A stretch of DNA of 31,127 nucleotides, from contig JBKJTY010000038.1 of the NCBI GenBank assembly GCA_046590235.1, positions 1 through 31,127 on the forward strand, written 5' to 3'. Position numbers and translations under genes: made by a program. The notes beneath the pieces were generated by a model. It was not told where the DNA came from. It did not search any database and worked only from the letters and a program-made list of their open reading frames with translations. Shown here in pieces: positions 6,003 to 13,493 of the stretch. Numbering within the stretch: position 1 is the stretch's first letter; each line of letters opens with the position of its first letter. Source of the DNA: 2-02-FULL-45-10 sp046590235. GTDB lineage: Bacteria > Patescibacteriota > Patescibacteriia > Magasanikbacterales > GWA2-37-8.

Positions 6003-8672
6003 TTATTTTGTTGTAACCGCAACTTTCGTCTCGACACGTTCTAAAACCAGCGCGTCTTTATCTTTGTTGACTGTTACTTCCACCGTATCACCTTCGAGAA
6101 CTTCGCCTTCGATTAACTTAAGCGCCAATTTATCGAGTAGTTTACTTTGGAGTACGCGTTTGAGTGGGCGAGCGCCGAAATCTGGGTTGTAACCTTCTTT
6201 CGCCAAGAATTTCTTAGCTTTCTCATCAACCATGAGTGTGATTTTCTTTTCGGCAAGACGTTTTTGTGTTTTATCAAGCTGTATTTCAATAATTTTCTCA
6301 ATATCTTCCTCAACAAGGGAGTGGAAGACGGTGATTTCATCAATACGGTTTAAGAATTCCGGTTTAAAGCTGGTGTGGAGTTCTTCCATGACTTTATCTT
6401 TCACAGATTTCTCCGTTACCGCTTTATCTTTTCTGCCTGATTGGAAACCGAACTCGCCACGCTTCTTCAAGTTGAGAATTGTTTGACTGCCAATATTACT
6501 AGTCATGACAATGATCGTGTTTTTGAAGTTAACTTTGCGACCCTTAGCATCAGTGATTTGGCCATCATCGAGAATTTGAAGGAGAATGTTAAAGACATCC
6601 GGATGCGCTTTTTCAATTTCATCAAAGAGGATAACAGCGTAAGGGCGGCGACGGATCTTTTCCGTGAGCTGGCCACCTTCTTCAAAGCCGACATAGCCAG
6701 GAGGGGAGCCCATGATTTTGGAAATGCTGTGTTTTTCCATGTATTCACTCATATCAATGCGAATGAGTGACTGGTCGGTATCAAACAAGAATTCAGCCAG
6801 GGTTTTAGCGAGCTCTGTTTTACCAACACCGGTAGGTCCAAGGAAAATAAAGGAGCCGATAGGGCGATTAGGTTCAGATACGCCGGCGCGAGAGCGACGA
6901 ATGGCATTTGATACTGCCTTGATCGCTTCTTCTTGTCCGATAATACGGTCTGCCAAGATTTGTTCCAGGTTGCTCAGCTTGCCGCTTTCAGTCTGCAACA
7001 TCTTTTTCACGGGAATACCGGTCCAGCGAGAAACAACGGACGCAATATCTTCTTCTTTAACTTCTTCTTTCAAAATACCGTGTTCTTTTTGGAGTTCAAG
7101 TAATTTCTTTTCTTCCACACGTAGCGCACGCTCAAGAGAGGGGATGCGACCGTAACGAATCTCAGCAACCTTCTGGAGTTCGCCGCGACGTTCGTGGATT
7201 TCTGCCTGTTGCTTCAAGCGATCAATTTCTTTTTTAGAATCGTGAATCTTGGTAATAATTTCTTTTTCATTTTTCCATTTAGCGGAGAGTTCGCTGGACT
7301 GTTCTTGTAAATCTGCCAATTCTTTTTCTAATTTTTTTAAACGTTCTTTAGACTCGTCATCTTTTTCTTGTTGTAGCGCATTCTTTTCGATTTCGAGTTT
7401 AATCATCGTGCGGTTCATCTTATCCAAATCTTCCGGCATGGAATTAATTTCCAGACGCAAGGCAGCTGCCGCTTCGTCGACAAGGTCAATCGCTTTATCT
7501 GGAAGGAAACGGTCGGTGATATAGCGTTGGGAAAGTTTTACCGCCGCAATAATTGCCTGGTCGGTAATACGGACACCGTGATGGACTTCATACTTTTCTT
7601 TAATACCACGTAAGATGGCAATCGTGTCGTCGTCAGTAGGTTCATTGACGTACACCTGTTGAAAACGGCGTTCAAGTGCAGCGTCTTTTTCTATATACTT
7701 TTGGTACTCCTTCAAGGTAGTTGCACCAATAGTGTGAAGTTCGCCACGAGCGAGCATTGGCTTCAACATGTTGGAAGCATCGATCGCGCCTTCAGAACCG
7801 CCAGCCCCGACAATAGTGTGTAACTCGTCAATAAAGAGAATGATACGCCCAGCTGCGTTATTAATTTCACGAAGCACCGCCTTTAAACGTTCTTCAAATT
7901 CACCTCTGAACTTAGTTCCGGCGATAAGCGAACCGATATCAAGTGCGATAACTTCTTTGTTACGGAGAGAATCAGGAACATCACCATTAACAATACGTTG
8001 CGCGAGACCTTCAACGATAGCTGTTTTACCAGTACCTGGTTCACCGATAAGAACAGGGTTGTTCTTAGTGCGGCGGGTTAGTATCTGCATCACGCGGCGA
8101 ATTTCATCGTCACGGCCGATAACCGGATCGATCTTTTCCTTGCGAGCGAGATCAGTAATATTCTTTCCGTATTTCTCAAGGACGTTATATTTGCTTTCTG
8201 GTTCTGGAGAATCAACCTTCTGACTACCGCGAATACCTGCCAGCACTTTCAATGTATCGTCATAGTGTACGCCGTGAGAAGAGAGGATATCGTTAACCGG
8301 ATTTTTGTGCGCTAAATAAGCAAGGAGTAAATGTTCTACGCTAATGTATTCGTCACCCATTTTTTTCGCCTCTAGTCCGGCTATTTGGAAAATATGAAGC
8401 ATCGGTTGAGAGATCATTACTTGGCCGGCATTAGTGCCAAACAGCAAGTCATCCTTTGGTAGGCGATTGACGGCGCGCTGCATAGCATGTGTTACGTCAT
8501 GGAGATTAACGTTAAGTTTTTGGAGTACAGAAACAATCAAGCTCTCTTGGTCATGTAAAAAGGCTAAAAAGAGATGGGGTGGTTCAACCTGTGGCTGTCC
8601 TGAATCGTTTGCCAATTTAGCGGCTTGTTGGATAGCTTCTTGGGATTTATTGGTGAAATTTTGGGGCATCAT
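6003..8672 (-). CDS. clpB: ATP-dependent disaggregase ClpB
   Basis: This Hsp100 hexamer threads and dissolves protein aggregates together with DnaK. The 889 residues match full-length ClpB. They comprise a double Clp_N repeat (about 1-145); AAA-1 with Walker A GEPGTGKT (210-217), Walker B IDELH (281-285) and Arg fingers ALERRF (331-336); the coiled-coil middle domain (about 405-530) that separates ClpB from ClpA and ClpC; and AAA-2 with GPTGVGKT (611-618). There is no ClpP-binding IGF/L loop that I can see. ATG codons lie at 8672 and 8669, and the second (MPQNF) is equally plausible. A TTGACA-N17-TATACT promoter with a CIRCE operator just downstream implies HrcA repression and heat-shock induction. 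It is monocistronic, ending at the terminator at 5959-5995. Confidence 0.98.
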   Translation of the reverse strand: MMPQNFTNKSQEAIQQAAKLANDSGQPQVEPPHLFLAFLHDQESLIVSVLQKLNVNLHDVTHAMQRAVNRLPKDDLLFGTNAGQVMISQPMLHIFQIAGLEAKKMGDEYISVEHLLLAYLAHKNPVNDILSSHGVHYDDTLKVLAGIRGSQKVDSPEPESKYNVLEKYGKNITDLARKEKIDPVIGRDDEIRRVMQILTRRTKNNPVLIGEPGTGKTAIVEGLAQRIVNGDVPDSLRNKEVIALDIGSLIAGTKFRGEFEERLKAVLREINNAAGRIILFIDELHTIVGAGGSEGAIDASNMLKPMLARGELHTIGATTLKEYQKYIEKDAALERRFQQVYVNEPTDDDTIAILRGIKEKYEVHHGVRITDQAIIAAVKLSQRYITDRFLPDKAIDLVDEAAAALRLEINSMPEDLDKMNRTMIKLEIEKNALQQEKDDESKERLKKLEKELADLQEQSSELSAKWKNEKEIITKIHDSKKEIDRLKQQAEIHERRGELQKVAEIRYGRIPSLERALRVEEKKLLELQKEHGILKEEVKEEDIASVVSRWTGIPVKKMLQTESGKLSNLEQILADRIIGQEEAIKAVSNAIRRSRAGVSEPNRPIGSFIFLGPTGVGKTELAKTLAEFLFDTDQSLIRIDMSEYMEKHSISKIMGSPPGYVGFEEGGQLTEKIRRRPYAVILFDEIEKAHPDVFNILLQILDDGQITDAKGRKVNFKNTIIVMTSNIGSQTILNLKKRGEFGFQSGRKDKAVTEKSVKDKVMEELHTSFKPEFLNRIDEITVFHSLVEEDIEKIIEIQLDKTQKRLAEKKITLMVDEKAKKFLAKEGYNPDFGARPLKRVLQSKLLDKLALKLIEGEVLEGDTVEVTVNKDKDALVLERVETKVAVTTK

Positions 8673-8706
8673 AAGAAAGGGGTCAAGTAAGTTAATTGTC
8701 TTACTT

Positions 8707-8733
8707 TTAGCACTCTCATTATTAGAGTGATAA
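8707..8733. promoter_or_regulatory. CIRCE operator (HrcA binding site)
   Basis: TTAGCACTC, a 9-nt spacer and GAGTGATAA match the CIRCE consensus TTAGCACTC-N9-GAGTGCTAA with one mismatch. It overlaps the predicted clpB transcription start, the usual HrcA repression position. The hrcA gene itself is not in the window. Confidence 0.92.
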
Positions 8734-8737
8734 AGGT

Positions 8738-8766
8738 AGTATAACGAGGCTTTATTTATTTGTCAA
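8738..8766 (-). promoter_or_regulatory. clpB promoter
   Basis: On the minus strand TTGACA (8766-8761), a 17-nt spacer and TATACT (8743-8738) stand immediately upstream of the CIRCE element. This is a housekeeping-type promoter; no sigma-32-like boxes are needed to explain heat induction. Confidence 0.85.
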
Positions 8767-8769
8767 ATG

Positions 8770-8778
8770 TGGTACAAT
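8770..8778 (+). promoter_or_regulatory. Extended -10 promoter of the thpR-gltX operon
   Basis: TGGTACAAT is an extended -10 box (TG-n-TACAAT) ending 10 nt before the ATG at 8789, which predicts a leader of only a few nucleotides. No good -35 box is seen at 17 nt. It begins four bases beyond the clpB -35 box. Confidence 0.5.
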
Positions 8779-8788
8779 GCCTTTAGAT

Positions 8789-9331
8789 ATGCGTAATTTC
8801 ATCGCTTTTCCTGTTACTCCAGCTATTCTTAAATCTGCTGTGGAATGGCAAAAATTGATTCAAAACCACTATCCTTTTCTTACTGCGAAGTGGGTAGCCT
8901 TTCAGAACATGCATGTCACGATGGAGTTTCTGGGTACTCTTTCGCCGATACAATTAGATACTGTTCGCGAAGTCCTTCTGTATCAGACGGAGAAGGTAAG
9001 ACCTTTCTTATATGAAACGTGTGCTCTAGCAGCTTTTCCAAACACACATCGTTCAGATGCCTTGGTTTGTGAGGTTGCGGAAAAAGAAACCGCAAATGCG
9101 TTACACCTGCATAAAGTTGCGCATGAAGAGCTATCACTTTTAGGTATAACCAAAGATTATAGAATGTGGCGGCCACATATAACATTGGCCAGAACAAAAG
9201 GAGAAATTCCTGCCATTGAATCAATCGCCATTGAAAAAAAGGAATGGCTGGTTGATAGACTGCAGTTGATTGAGAGTCAAAATGGTTCACGATATACAAT
9301 GCTTAATGAATATCCACTTACATTCCAATGA
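8789..9331 (+). CDS. thpR: RNA 2',3'-cyclic phosphodiesterase, 2H family
   Basis: This enzyme opens 2',3'-cyclic phosphates on RNA ends (the LigT/ThpR family). The two defining HxT motifs are present: H42 in MHVTMEFLG and H130 in PHITLART. The 180 residues are the usual family length. I prefer ATG 8789 (MRNFIAFPV) over the in-frame ATG at 8777, because family members begin at this strand and the earlier ATG lies inside the predicted -10 box (TACAATG). The gene overlaps the next by 4 bp (ATGA at 9328-9331), so it is translationally coupled to the glycosyltransferase. It diverges from clpB. Confidence 0.9.
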   Translation: MRNFIAFPVTPAILKSAVEWQKLIQNHYPFLTAKWVAFQNMHVTMEFLGTLSPIQLDTVREVLLYQTEKVRPFLYETCALAAFPNTHRSDALVCEVAEKETANALHLHKVAHEELSLLGITKDYRMWRPHITLARTKGEIPAIESIAIEKKEWLVDRLQLIESQNGSRYTMLNEYPLTFQ

Positions 9332-10062
9332 AGCTACTTGATGTCAGAATAGATACTGTTACCAAAGATGAAGCGCTTACCCGCGCTGCTTCTTTTTTAT
9401 CCGATACTTCGCAACATACCATTTTTACACCGAACCCAGAGATGTTAGTGAAGGCGGTTCGTGATAGTTACTTTAAACAAATATTAAACAGTGCCAGTCT
9501 AAGTTTGTGCGACGGAAAAGGCATCGAGCTTTTTGCATCAGAAAAAGTAACCCGTATTTCCGGTGTTGATTTCATGATAGATCTTTGTCGGTTGGCAGCT
9601 GGTCGGGGAGAGAGAGTGTTTTTGGTAGGGTCGGGGAATGAGGTAGTTGTTGAGAAAGTGAAAGAGAATCTTATCAAGCAGTTCCCAAATCTCAAGGTAG
9701 TAGGGGTGTCACCAGGTCCGGAAGTAATCGAACGAGCTAATCAACTTGAGATTAATAATAATGTCGCTCTAATAAATATTATCCGACGTGTGCAGCCAAG
9801 CATTATCTTTGTCGCCTTCGGCATGGGTAAGCAAGAGAAATGGATTCATGAGAATCTTGCATCGTTACCTTCAATTAAGATTGCAATGGGTGTTGGTGGG
9901 GCGTTTGATTATCTCTCTGGAACGATCAGCCGCGCGCCTTTACTTTTGCGCAAATTAGGGCTAGAATGGGCCTATCGTTTAATTAGACAACCACGAAGAA
10001 TAGGGCGTATCTGGAATGCTACTATTGGATTTACTTACCTGATTTTAAAAGAAAAAATATGA
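9328..10062 (+). CDS. WecG/TagA/CpsF-family glycosyltransferase
   Basis: This GT26 enzyme transfers a sugar, typically N-acetylmannosamine, to an undecaprenyl-diphosphate-linked sugar at the inner membrane face, an early step in wall polymer or capsule synthesis. The 244 residues have the family core: FTPNPEML with T34, LCDGKGIEL with D62 as the probable catalytic aspartate, VFLVGSGNE, FVAFGMGKQEKWI and MGVGGAFDYLSGT. The C-terminal Arg-rich appendage (LEWAYRLIRQPRRIGRIW) is the part that docks TagA on the membrane. It overlaps thpR and the following membrane protein by 4 bp each. The donor sugar cannot be read from the sequence, so no narrower symbol is given. Confidence 0.92.
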   Translation: MKLLDVRIDTVTKDEALTRAASFLSDTSQHTIFTPNPEMLVKAVRDSYFKQILNSASLSLCDGKGIELFASEKVTRISGVDFMIDLCRLAAGRGERVFLVGSGNEVVVEKVKENLIKQFPNLKVVGVSPGPEVIERANQLEINNNVALINIIRRVQPSIIFVAFGMGKQEKWIHENLASLPSIKIAMGVGGAFDYLSGTISRAPLLLRKLGLEWAYRLIRQPRRIGRIWNATIGFTYLILKEKI

Positions 10063-10520
10063 AAAATTGTATGACGGGCGTATTTACGTTTTACAAGGAT
10101 AATCTAAGATTTTTTTTATTTTGGTTAGTGCAAGCAATTCTAGCTGTAGTTTATTTATATTTTTCGCTACCTCACATTATTAATTCAAGCAAAGTGTTGT
10201 CATTTGAGTTGGCTAATCAGCTTTCATTGGTCACATTGCTTTTGCATTTTGTTCCATTATTTATTCTGCAGTTATTAACTGTGTATTGGTTGCGAGCCTA
10301 TAAGCAGCTCTATTGGTTCCTACTTGTGCTTACGTCATATATCTATGGTTTTAGTTTTTTTGCCGCTTGGGCCTTTTTATTGGTAAAAAAATACGCTCAA
10401 CACCAATCACGTTTTCTTCAGATTATTTTATTTTTCTTAATAACTTTTGCTTTTTACTTTACCTATCGAATACTAATGACTGCTATTAGTCATTATGTTT
10501 TTTCTTCTATCTTACTATGA
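10059..10520 (+). CDS. Hypothetical four-helix membrane protein
   Basis: The 153 residues carry about four hydrophobic helices, at roughly 15-38, 50-74, 80-107 and 117-142, with basic residues between them (RAYK, KKYAQHQSR). There is no recognisable motif, and the base composition is lower in GC than its neighbours, as expected for a Phe/Leu/Tyr-rich protein. It is wedged between the glycosyltransferase and gltX with ATGA overlaps at both ends (10059-10062 and 10517-10520). It is therefore very likely translated, and could be a membrane partner of the glycosyltransferase; that link is inferred from position only. Confidence 0.75.
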   Translation: MKNCMTGVFTFYKDNLRFFLFWLVQAILAVVYLYFSLPHIINSSKVLSFELANQLSLVTLLLHFVPLFILQLLTVYWLRAYKQLYWFLLVLTSYIYGFSFFAAWAFLLVKKYAQHQSRFLQIILFFLITFAFYFTYRILMTAISHYVFSSILL

Positions 10521-12004
10521 TTCGTACACGTTTCGCTCCAAGTCCAACAGGTTATTTACATGTCGGTGGTCTGCGTACCGCTTTGTATTCGTATTTAGTC
10601 GCTAAGAAAGCTGGCGGCCAATTTTTATTACGTATTGAAGATACTGATCGTGAGCGTTTTGTTGCTGACGGTACGATGAATATCGTTAAGTCGCTCACCT
10701 GGGCAAATCTTATTCCAGATGAGGGTGTTATTGATGCGGCTGTTGACGGTTCGACCGAGCAAAAAGGGGATCATGGTTCATACGTTCAATCTGAACGTTT
10801 GGAAATTTACCAAAAGTTTACCAATGTGCTGCTCGAAGCGGGAAAAGCGTATTACTGTTTCTGTTCACCTGAACGATTAAAAGAACTTCGCGAAACACAA
10901 GAAAAGAATAAGCAGCCAACTGGCTACGACGGTGCATGTTTAACTATTTCACTAGAGGATGCACGAAAGCGTGTTGCGGCAGGGGAGAAGGTACCAGTGC
11001 GTATCAAGATGCCAAAGACAGGAACAACAGAGATTAAAGATTTGATCCGCGGGGACGTATCTTTCAAGAATGATCTTCAGGAAGATTTTGTTGGTATGAA
11101 GTCTGACGGATTCCCAACCTACCACTTGGCATCGGTTATCGATGATCATGATATGGAGATCACTCATGTGATCCGTGGCGAAGAATGGCTTTCAAGTGCT
11201 CCAAAGCATGTGCAGCTCTATAACTCCTTCGGTTGGACAGCTCCACAGTTCGCGCATTTATCATTGCTCTTGAATCCAGATAAAACAAAGCTTAGTAAAC
11301 GCCAAGGTGATGTATCGGTAGCGGCTTATCAAGAAAAAGGATATTTGCCAGAAGCGTTGATCAACTTCGTAGCTTTCCTTGGATGGAATCCAGGTGGAGA
11401 ACGTGAAATGTATTCTCTATCAGAATTGGTACAAGAATTTAGTTTGGAAAAAGTCAGTAAAGCTGGTGGTGTCTTTAATTTGGAAAAATTAGATTGGTAT
11501 AACAAAGAATACATTAAAATAATGCCAGCGGAAGAATTTTTACGTCGTGCTGCTCCATGGCTGATTCAAACAGGACTAGTAACTGAAGAAAAACTTTCTG
11601 ATGCAAATTATGTCGTTTGGCTCGCTAAGGCGGTTGCCTTGGAAAAAGAACGTGTGACGACATTGGCAGAAATTCCAGAAGCAATTAAGTTTATTTTTAA
11701 TGTTACTCCATTTGAAGCGCCGCTATTGGTATGGCGCAAGGGAACACCAGAAGAAGTGAAAAAAGTTTTACCGGAAGTTCGTGCATTCGTTGCGGGAGTA
11801 TCTGATTGGAGTAAAGTTGGACTCGAAACCGTTATTAAAAATTGGATTACTGAGAAGGCTTACCTGGTTGGCAGTGTCATGTGGCCACTCCGTGTATCGC
11901 TTTCCGGCCAACAAAACTCTCCAGGACCATTCGAGATCGCTGAAGTGCTTGGCAAAGATGAAACACTCAAGCGCATTGACGCTGCACTCGCCAAAATTGT
12001 TTAA
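10517..12004 (+). CDS. gltX: Glutamyl-tRNA synthetase
   Basis: This class I synthetase charges tRNA-Glu. The 495 residues carry the HIGH-type motif HVGG (15-18, in PTGYLHVGGLRTAL) and the KMSKS-type loop KLSKR (258-262), plus the RIEDTD segment at 39-44. Cysteines 114, 116 and 141 lie where zinc-binding GluRS enzymes have their metal knob, but the set is incomplete. The C-terminal anticodon-binding region is present. It is the last gene of the four-gene chain, overlapping the membrane protein gene by 4 bp, and is followed by intergenic repeats and a terminator at 12228. Many CPR bacteria lack GlnRS and use a non-discriminating GluRS with GatCAB; whether that holds here cannot be seen. Confidence 0.97.
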   Translation: MIRTRFAPSPTGYLHVGGLRTALYSYLVAKKAGGQFLLRIEDTDRERFVADGTMNIVKSLTWANLIPDEGVIDAAVDGSTEQKGDHGSYVQSERLEIYQKFTNVLLEAGKAYYCFCSPERLKELRETQEKNKQPTGYDGACLTISLEDARKRVAAGEKVPVRIKMPKTGTTEIKDLIRGDVSFKNDLQEDFVGMKSDGFPTYHLASVIDDHDMEITHVIRGEEWLSSAPKHVQLYNSFGWTAPQFAHLSLLLNPDKTKLSKRQGDVSVAAYQEKGYLPEALINFVAFLGWNPGGEREMYSLSELVQEFSLEKVSKAGGVFNLEKLDWYNKEYIKIMPAEEFLRRAAPWLIQTGLVTEEKLSDANYVVWLAKAVALEKERVTTLAEIPEAIKFIFNVTPFEAPLLVWRKGTPEEVKKVLPEVRAFVAGVSDWSKVGLETVIKNWITEKAYLVGSVMWPLRVSLSGQQNSPGPFEIAEVLGKDETLKRIDAALAKIV

Positions 12005-12021
12005 TTTCACTTATAAGAGGG

Positions 12022-12115
12022 TTCGGGGGATGTTAATGTTTGAGCCGGGGCGAGTTTTAACATCCCCCGAAACTTTCTTTTGGTTACTTTTCCTTTGGTT
12101 ACAAAGAAAAGTGAC
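12022..12115. repeat. Palindromic intergenic repeat cluster
   Basis: Two hairpins lie in the gltX 3' region. TTCGGGGGATGTTAA (12022-12036) pairs perfectly with 12057-12071 around a 20-nt loop. GTTACTTTTC (12083-12092) pairs with GAAAAGTGAC (12106-12115) with one mismatch, the loop ends also being complementary (TTTG/CAAA). Nothing in it looks coding. It resembles the dispersed palindromic repeats found between genes of many environmental bacteria; that comparison is from memory and unverified. Confidence 0.6.
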
Positions 12116-12167
12116 ATGCGAACTACGCAGTAGTAATAATAAGAGAACGATAGTGAAGTAAAGACGA

Positions 12168-12204
12168 TAATAGGAAGATTCCACGCTTCGCTCTGAATGA
12201 CATT
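12168..12204 (-). repeat. Copy of a 37-bp dispersed repeat
   Basis: These 37 bases are identical, in inverse orientation, to 24858-24894. The shared unit includes GTCATTCAGAGCGAAGCG and GGAATCTTCC. Only one arm is present here, whereas the other copy has both arms of an inverted repeat. Confidence 0.85.
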
Positions 12205-12227
12205 CTACTGTGAATGACAGGTTTTTG

Positions 12228-12249
12228 ACAGGTCGCATGACCTGTTTTT
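12228..12249 (+). terminator. Terminator after the gltX region
   Basis: ACAGGTC (12228-12234) pairs with GACCTGT (12239-12245) around the loop GCAT and runs into T5 at 12245-12249. It lies only eight bases before the next promoter's -10 region. Confidence 0.7.
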
Positions 12250-12256
12250 CTCTTTA

Positions 12257-12265
12257 TGCTATACT
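12257..12265 (+). promoter_or_regulatory. Extended -10 promoter of the M23-ddl pair
   Basis: TGCTATACT ends seven bases before the ATG at 12273, exactly where a leaderless mRNA would start. No -35 box is found at 16-18 nt. Confidence 0.65.
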
Positions 12266-12272
12266 AAAGCAT

Positions 12273-13490
12273 ATGAAAACCTGGAACCGCATTGTTATAG
12301 CAGCCATACTTATTACAACACTTTTCTCCGGTGTTCCTTTTGGCTATGCTGCGACAAATCAGGAACAAATTGATACACTTAATAGGCAGATTGTAGAACG
12401 TAAGAATAGAATTAGGCAGTTAGAGGAAACAATGGCCAAGTACCAATCGACCATTACTCAAAAACAAACAGAAGCGATGTCGTTAAAAAACCAGATCAGT
12501 CTTCTTGATGCTCGTGTGGGCAAAATCAATACCGATATTAGCTTAACTGAAGAAAGAATTGAGCAAGCAGAGTTGGAGATTAAAGAATTAACGTTGACTA
12601 TCAACGACAAACAAAAAAGTATTACCAAACAACAAAAGATTATTTCCCAAATGGTTCGTAGTATCCAAGAAGGTGATCAAAAGAATTATTTGGAGATCAT
12701 GATGACATATGATGATTTTGCTTCGTTTTATAATGAACTTAAAGCGACTGAAAATGTCTACGTTGATTTAGGTGCGTCAGTTAAGGCTCTTCGTTTAGCA
12801 AAAGAAGATTTAGGTTCTAAGCAAAAACAAATTGAAGAGAAGAAGAGGCAACAACAAAGTCTCAAAGATCAATTGGAAGATAAGAAATCAGATTTAAGCC
12901 AACAAATTAGTTTGAAGGGTCGTTTGCTTAAGGATACAAAATCTTCCGAAGCTCGTTATCAGACTTTGCTTGGAAGTCTTAAATCTCAATATAATACAAC
13001 TGAAGCAGAAATCCGTAGTTTTGAAGCTGAAGTAAGTAAAAAATTAGAAGAACAGAATAAAATTTCAAAAAATGGTGATGTTAGTTTTGGTTGGCCAACA
13101 CCTAGTCATTATATTAACTCATATTTCCACGACACAGATTATCCGTTCAAAAAGGTTTTTCAACACAGCGGAATCGATATTCGTGCGGCGCAGGGGACAC
13201 CTATACGCGCGACTGGTTCAGGTTATGTTGGTCGTGCGCGAACGTGTACTGTCTCCAGTTGTTACGCTTACGTCCTCATTATCCATACTGGCTCTATCTC
13301 AACCCTTTACGGACATTTGAGTACTATTTTGGTTAGTAATGACGCCTACGTCAATAAAGGTGATATTATCGGTTATTCTGGTGGTAAACCAGGTACTGTT
13401 GGTGCCGGTCCGTTTGTTACGGGTGCGCACTTACATTTTGAAGTTCGTTTGAATGGTATTCCAGTTAATCCACTACCTTACTTACCTTAA
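12273..13490 (+). CDS. Coiled-coil M23 murein hydrolase / EnvC-type activator
   Basis: An exported peptidoglycan endopeptidase or hydrolase activator of 405 residues. It has a signal peptide (1-27, ending GYA-A), a long EnvC/PcsB-like coiled coil (about 28-262) and a C-terminal LytM/M23 domain (about 270-400). The metal ligands H298 and D302 (HSGID) and H388 (HLHFE) are present, as are H348 (YGHLS) and H386, so the enzyme looks catalytically competent. E. coli EnvC has lost these residues and only activates amidases. I use ATG 12273 because it follows the extended -10 box by seven bases and starts a proper signal peptide; an upstream in-frame start at 12210 would run through the terminator. 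ddl follows three bases after the stop codon. Confidence 0.9.
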   Translation: MKTWNRIVIAAILITTLFSGVPFGYAATNQEQIDTLNRQIVERKNRIRQLEETMAKYQSTITQKQTEAMSLKNQISLLDARVGKINTDISLTEERIEQAELEIKELTLTINDKQKSITKQQKIISQMVRSIQEGDQKNYLEIMMTYDDFASFYNELKATENVYVDLGASVKALRLAKEDLGSKQKQIEEKKRQQQSLKDQLEDKKSDLSQQISLKGRLLKDTKSSEARYQTLLGSLKSQYNTTEAEIRSFEAEVSKKLEEQNKISKNGDVSFGWPTPSHYINSYFHDTDYPFKKVFQHSGIDIRAAQGTPIRATGSGYVGRARTCTVSSCYAYVLIIHTGSISTLYGHLSTILVSNDAYVNKGDIIGYSGGKPGTVGAGPFVTGAHLHFEVRLNGIPVNPLPYLP

Positions 13491-13493
13491 TGT

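Noticed and set aside
6712..8223. Several 90-150 codon plus-strand frames inside clpB
   Set aside because: They are Ser/Arg-rich complements of a highly conserved gene with no start signals.
11781..12161. Plus-strand frame across the gltX end and the repeat block
   Set aside because: Its second half is the translation of the palindromic repeats (12022-12115), a common source of spurious annotated proteins.
12210..12272. Upstream start for the M23 hydrolase
   Set aside because: It would pass through the terminator at 12228-12249 and the -10 box and hide the signal peptide; ATG 12273 fits promoter spacing and protein family.
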